Of a DNA stretch of 64,000 nt, positions 60,746 to 64,000 are shown piece after piece. The first letter of the stretch is position 1. Each line of letters starts with the position of its first letter. Source of the stretch: Chlorocebus sabaeus (lineage: Eukaryota > Chordata > Mammalia > Primates > Cercopithecidae); assembly GCF_047675955.1 (NCBI RefSeq), contig NC_132925.1, positions 71,739,622-71,803,621 of the forward strand, written 5' to 3'. Under the pieces are notes generated by a model. The model was not told the origin of the DNA, made no database searches, and worked only from the letters and a program-made list of their open reading frames with translations. The translations under genes were made by a program, and so were the position numbers.

Positions 60746-61369
60746 TTATTATCATTATTAAATTTGCTTAACAGTTTCTCTTTATTTCACTTAGTCACCA
60801 AAACCAGATCTTTGGTTCTAAAAAATTGTCAAGAGATAAAGGAGATAAGCATGAAGAACATAGGTTTACACTTCCAGGAGCTATATATAAAAAAAAAAAA
60901 AAAACCATATGTACAAGGAAAAAGTTGTGTTAACTATATTATCATAGTAAATCATTACATCAACATTTGTGTTAAAAAAATAGATAGATTAGAAAACATT
61001 TTATCAGGAAATTGTTAGAAGAAACAGGTGAATTAATTAGTTACTGTCATTAGTTGGATTAATAACAATTCATTTATTCTAGACTGGTTTATTGCAAATA
61101 CAAAGTGTTCTTCCAAGTAAGAATATATGATTTTATGTTAGAATATGCTAGAAAGTGTTTAAAGAATTTTAGAAAAGCATACAGTTAAAGAAGTAAATTG
61201 TAGTTGGCATTCTTTCTTGGTGAGTAAAGTCAGTCATAGGTTCATGAGAGAAATATCTAACTAGTTTTTTAAAAGCTTTTTCAAAAGCTTTACCTTTATT
61301 AGTCAAGGTAAAGCAGAGAATACATACTGTTGATTTAAAACAACAACAACATCAATGTTTTATAGTTTT
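60746..61369. other. No named repeat; small hairpin at 61287-61314
   Basis: A16 at about 60889-60904 and a (CAA)n at 61341-61350. Otherwise unassigned AT-rich DNA. Confidence 0.35.
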
Positions 61370-61725
61370 TAGTTTATAGGTCTTTCAACTCCTTAGTAAA
61401 ATTTATTTTGAAGTTTTTTTGATAATATCATAAATGGGAGTGTTTCCTGATTTCTTTTTCAGGTAGGTTGATATTTGTGAATAGAAATGTCATGGATTTT
61501 TTGTATGTTGATTTTATGTGTTACAACTTTAATGAATTCATTTATTAGATATAGAAGTTTTTTGGTGGAATCTTTGGGATTTTCTATATATAGGATCATG
61601 TCATCTGCAAACAGAGATAATTTTACTGTTTCTTTTCCAATTTAGATAGCCTTCATTTATTTTTCTTGTCTAATTGCTCTTGATAGTGCTTCCAGTACTA
61701 TGTTGAATAGAAGTTGTGAAAATTA
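61370..61725 (-). mobile_element. L1 ORF2 fragment (reverse transcriptase region)
   Basis: On the plus strand GGATCATGTCATCTGCAAAC, AGAGATAATTTTACTGTTTC and GTACTATGTTGAATAGAAGT are the inverted RT-domain region of L1 ORF2. Too mutated to code. Confidence 0.9.
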
Positions 61726-61825
61726 AGAATGTCTCCAGAGATTGCTAATGTCCCCCAGTCAAGGGTGGGGGCAGCATGCCCAGTCAAGAACCACCGTACA
61801 AGATTGACTGGAAAGTGAGTTGTGC

Positions 61826-61856
<31 letters not shown>

Positions 61857-61857
61857 A
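61826..61857. repeat. (GTT)n microsatellite
   Basis: About ten GTT units. Confidence 0.95.
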
Positions 61858-62699
61858 TTTCATGGAGAGGAAAGGATTCAAAACTGAAAAAAATACATCC
61901 AATCAAGTGACGATTTTGGAAGCAAGTTTTCCAAGCCGGTAAAACAGCAAATGCTATACCTGATAAAGAACTTGAAAGTCCATAAACATACAAAGGATTT
62001 GTGTGACTGAAGCACACAAATGAAGAAGGAAATAGAATCAGAGAGGTAGCAAAAGACTTTCAGGTCATGACAGAGAGCTTAGATTTATTCTTTCTTTAAG
62101 TGTGATTAGAGATTTCAATAAAAGAGAGAATTTCTGATTAGCTGTGAAGTAAGAAATGTTCTGACTAGACCTTTAAATGTGGATAGGCCTGGAATTTTAC
62201 AGCCTGGGATGAAAGATAGAAGTATTCCAGGAATGGATAAGGGATGGGAGATGATAAATTCTGGCTGGGCTGGCACCTATTTCTGTGTAGAAATAGGTTT
62301 TTGGAATTGTCAGAAATGTAGTCTAATGCTGGAAAAAGGGACATCTTCCACTCCAACCACTACTGGGATGACAACTTGGAGAAGCTCTCTCAAGGAGAGT
62401 GTGTTCCGGGCAACACACTGGCAGCAGCTGTGAGCTGTGGTACCCACTGTGTGTATATAGATTCTGGCTCAGCTCCAAACAAAAAGGCCCAAAGCCAAGG
62501 GCAGGTGGAGCAACCCAACACAAGCCAGAGACTGACAACCCAGGGACAGGCAACTAACAGCACAAAGATGTCAGCAACTTGAGTTTAAAATGTTCTTGTT
62601 AGAGGTTTACAGAGTCAACACCTTCAGACCAATGGAGCCAAAGATAACAGACTTTGGGTCTTTATTCTAACTCCCTTGCTGTTGTTTTGTCACTATGGA
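61858..62699. other. No recognisable feature
   Basis: Nothing nameable; 62200-62580 is less AT-rich than the flanks. Confidence 0.3.
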
Positions 62700-62885
62700 A
62701 TTAGCATGTTCAAGGCATTCTTCTAAGTGCTTGCATTCATTTTCTCACTTAATTTTATGAATGATCCTATGGGGCAGATTCTCTTATTTTCAGTATTTTT
62801 TAAAATAAGACACCAGAGTCTAGAAATGTTCTGTTTCTTGCCCATGCAATTTGAAACCTCAAAAATCTGATTTAAGCACAACTTC
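62700..62885 (-). mobile_element. MIR SINE
   Basis: TATGAATGATCCTATGGGGC and TTCTTGCCCATGCAATTTGA are inverted MIR. Confidence 0.6.
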
Positions 62886-63054
62886 TTTAGCCACCATATA
62901 ATACTCAAATAAAGCAATAAACACACTGTAGCACTCTGATGAAGCAATGACAAAAATGAAATCACCTGCCAAAAATCATATCCGGCTAATTCCTAATAAT
63001 TTGAGGAACAATTACTACTAAATTGCTAGGATTTGACCTTCAACTAGTACCAAC

Positions 63055-63245
63055 TGTACTGTATATGAATTGCCTAGTTTAATCGTCATAAAAACCTATG
63101 AGAAAAGTCTTATTAGTTATTTCAATTTATAGATGAGAAACTTGAGATATAGGAATCTGAAGCATCTTGTCTGAAGTCACACAACCAGTAGGTGGTGGAA
63201 TTGAGATTATAACCCAGACAGTCAACTACCCAGAGCTTTACTCTG
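63055..63245 (-). mobile_element. MIR SINE
   Basis: ATAGATGAGAAACTTGAGAT, GAAGTCACACAACCAGTAGG and GAGATTATAACCCAGACAG are the inverted MIR core. Confidence 0.75.
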
Positions 63246-63899
63246 ATACTAAATTATTGAACCCAATTTTCTCCCAAAGAGGAAGTGTTCAGAAACTCAG
63301 AGCTTTATTTGATGAAAATCAGGTGTATTATTTAAAATCTAGACAACATTATTTAAAAGAATTTCACAAACAAGGACATCTGATAATGTCATACACCAAG
63401 GCAACACTTTGGAAAGCTTCCCTTATGTTCTTGCTGTTTGTGCAGAAGTTTTAAAGAAAATACATTAAATTCATTTGTCAATTTATTTCACATGATATCT
63501 GAATTTACAAATAAGTCTATGGAAAGACGACTTGGTTTCTTGATTCTGTAATCTTGTATTAATGCACTGTATAGTTGATGGGTTCAGATATTTCCAAGTA
63601 CCTTAGGTAAGGATCTGTCCCTACTCCATCTACTCCCCCACCTTTGAATCTTCTAACCAAAAACAGTTTGAGAAACCAGCAAAGACCAAGAGTTCCAGAA
63701 GCCACTGTCAATGTTTTAGAATTTGTGTATTTGTATGAGTTCAGTGTCTGACATAGGAATGACAGAATGCCACTATGTATGTGGTAGCATACTTCCTGTG
63801 ACACCAGGGTCATGTAAGAGACTGACCCAACGTGTTGGTGACCCAATCTATTGAAAATTGTCTATTCTTGAGCAAGAAAATTGTGAGCATTAAGAGGCA
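63246..63899. other. No recognisable feature
   Basis: Nothing nameable. Confidence 0.3.
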
Positions 63900-64000
63900 T
63901 CCATGAGGCAGTGAAAATAAGCCAGGGCTTGGCACTAGAAGTTCTAGATTTGAGTCCTATTGTACTGTACAAGCTTTGTGGCCTTAGGCAAGTCACTCTA
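63900..64000 (+). mobile_element. MIR SINE, cut by window end
   Basis: GAAGTTCTAGATTTGAGTCC and TTGTGGCCTTAGGCAAGTCA are the first half of a MIR. Confidence 0.65.

Overview
This is a nuclear genomic window from a catarrhine primate, most probably an Old World monkey (Cercopithecidae). Two young mobile elements point there. The youngest-looking Alu (17948-18259) has the monkey-type right-arm sequence around GAGATCCGGCCACTG. The L1 3' end at 31999-32422 carries 3'UTR variants (ACTCGGGAAGG, CACACCGGGGCC, TTGCATTGGGAG) that I associate with monkey L1 rather than human L1PA. There is no bacterial, organellar or viral backbone. Almost all the DNA is intronic or intergenic, built from Alu, MIR, L2, old and young L1, MaLR/ERVL LTRs and small DNA transposons.

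I can support one protein-coding gene, on the minus strand. The first coding exon of TAFA1 (FAM19A1) lies at 24863-24983. It holds the start codon, the signal peptide and the first 39 codons, ends with a phase-1 GTAAGT donor, and follows a TTTAG acceptor three bases before the ATG. A strong CAG/GTAAGA donor at 26904/26903 and a TATA-like element at 27277-27284 make 26904 to about 27250 a good candidate for the non-coding first exon. On that model, 1-24862 is the 5' part of the long second intron, 24984-26903 is a short first intron, and everything above about 27.3 kb is upstream intergenic DNA.

A CpG island (about 23381-24060) sits just inside intron 2. It contains a CTCF-like core and a plus-strand splice-donor candidate, so an antisense or alternative promoter is possible. 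About 19.5-22.6 kb and 24.1-28.1 kb are unusually poor in repeats, as expected for a regulatory neighbourhood of a brain gene.

Layout: 0.1-2.0 kb L1 ORF2/3'UTR remnant; 2.0-8.8 kb MER33-like, MaLR, Alu, MIR and L2; 10.4 kb Alu with target duplication; 14.8-15.2 kb MER2 containing an L1 tail; 15.9-16.3 kb Alu with duplicated tail; 17.2 kb minisatellite; 17.9 kb monkey-type AluY; 19-28 kb TAFA1 5' region; 30.7-37.2 kb L2, Alu, L1 and MER stack; 40.6-41.2 kb ERVL LTR; 42.8 and 51.0 kb MADE1; 46.5-48.6 kb nested L2/MLT1/MER5A plus a locally duplicated block; 49.6-64.0 kb old L1, MIR, L2 and Alu. I found no tRNA, rRNA, CRISPR or intact mobile-element gene. Family names for old repeats come from recall, not from a database search.
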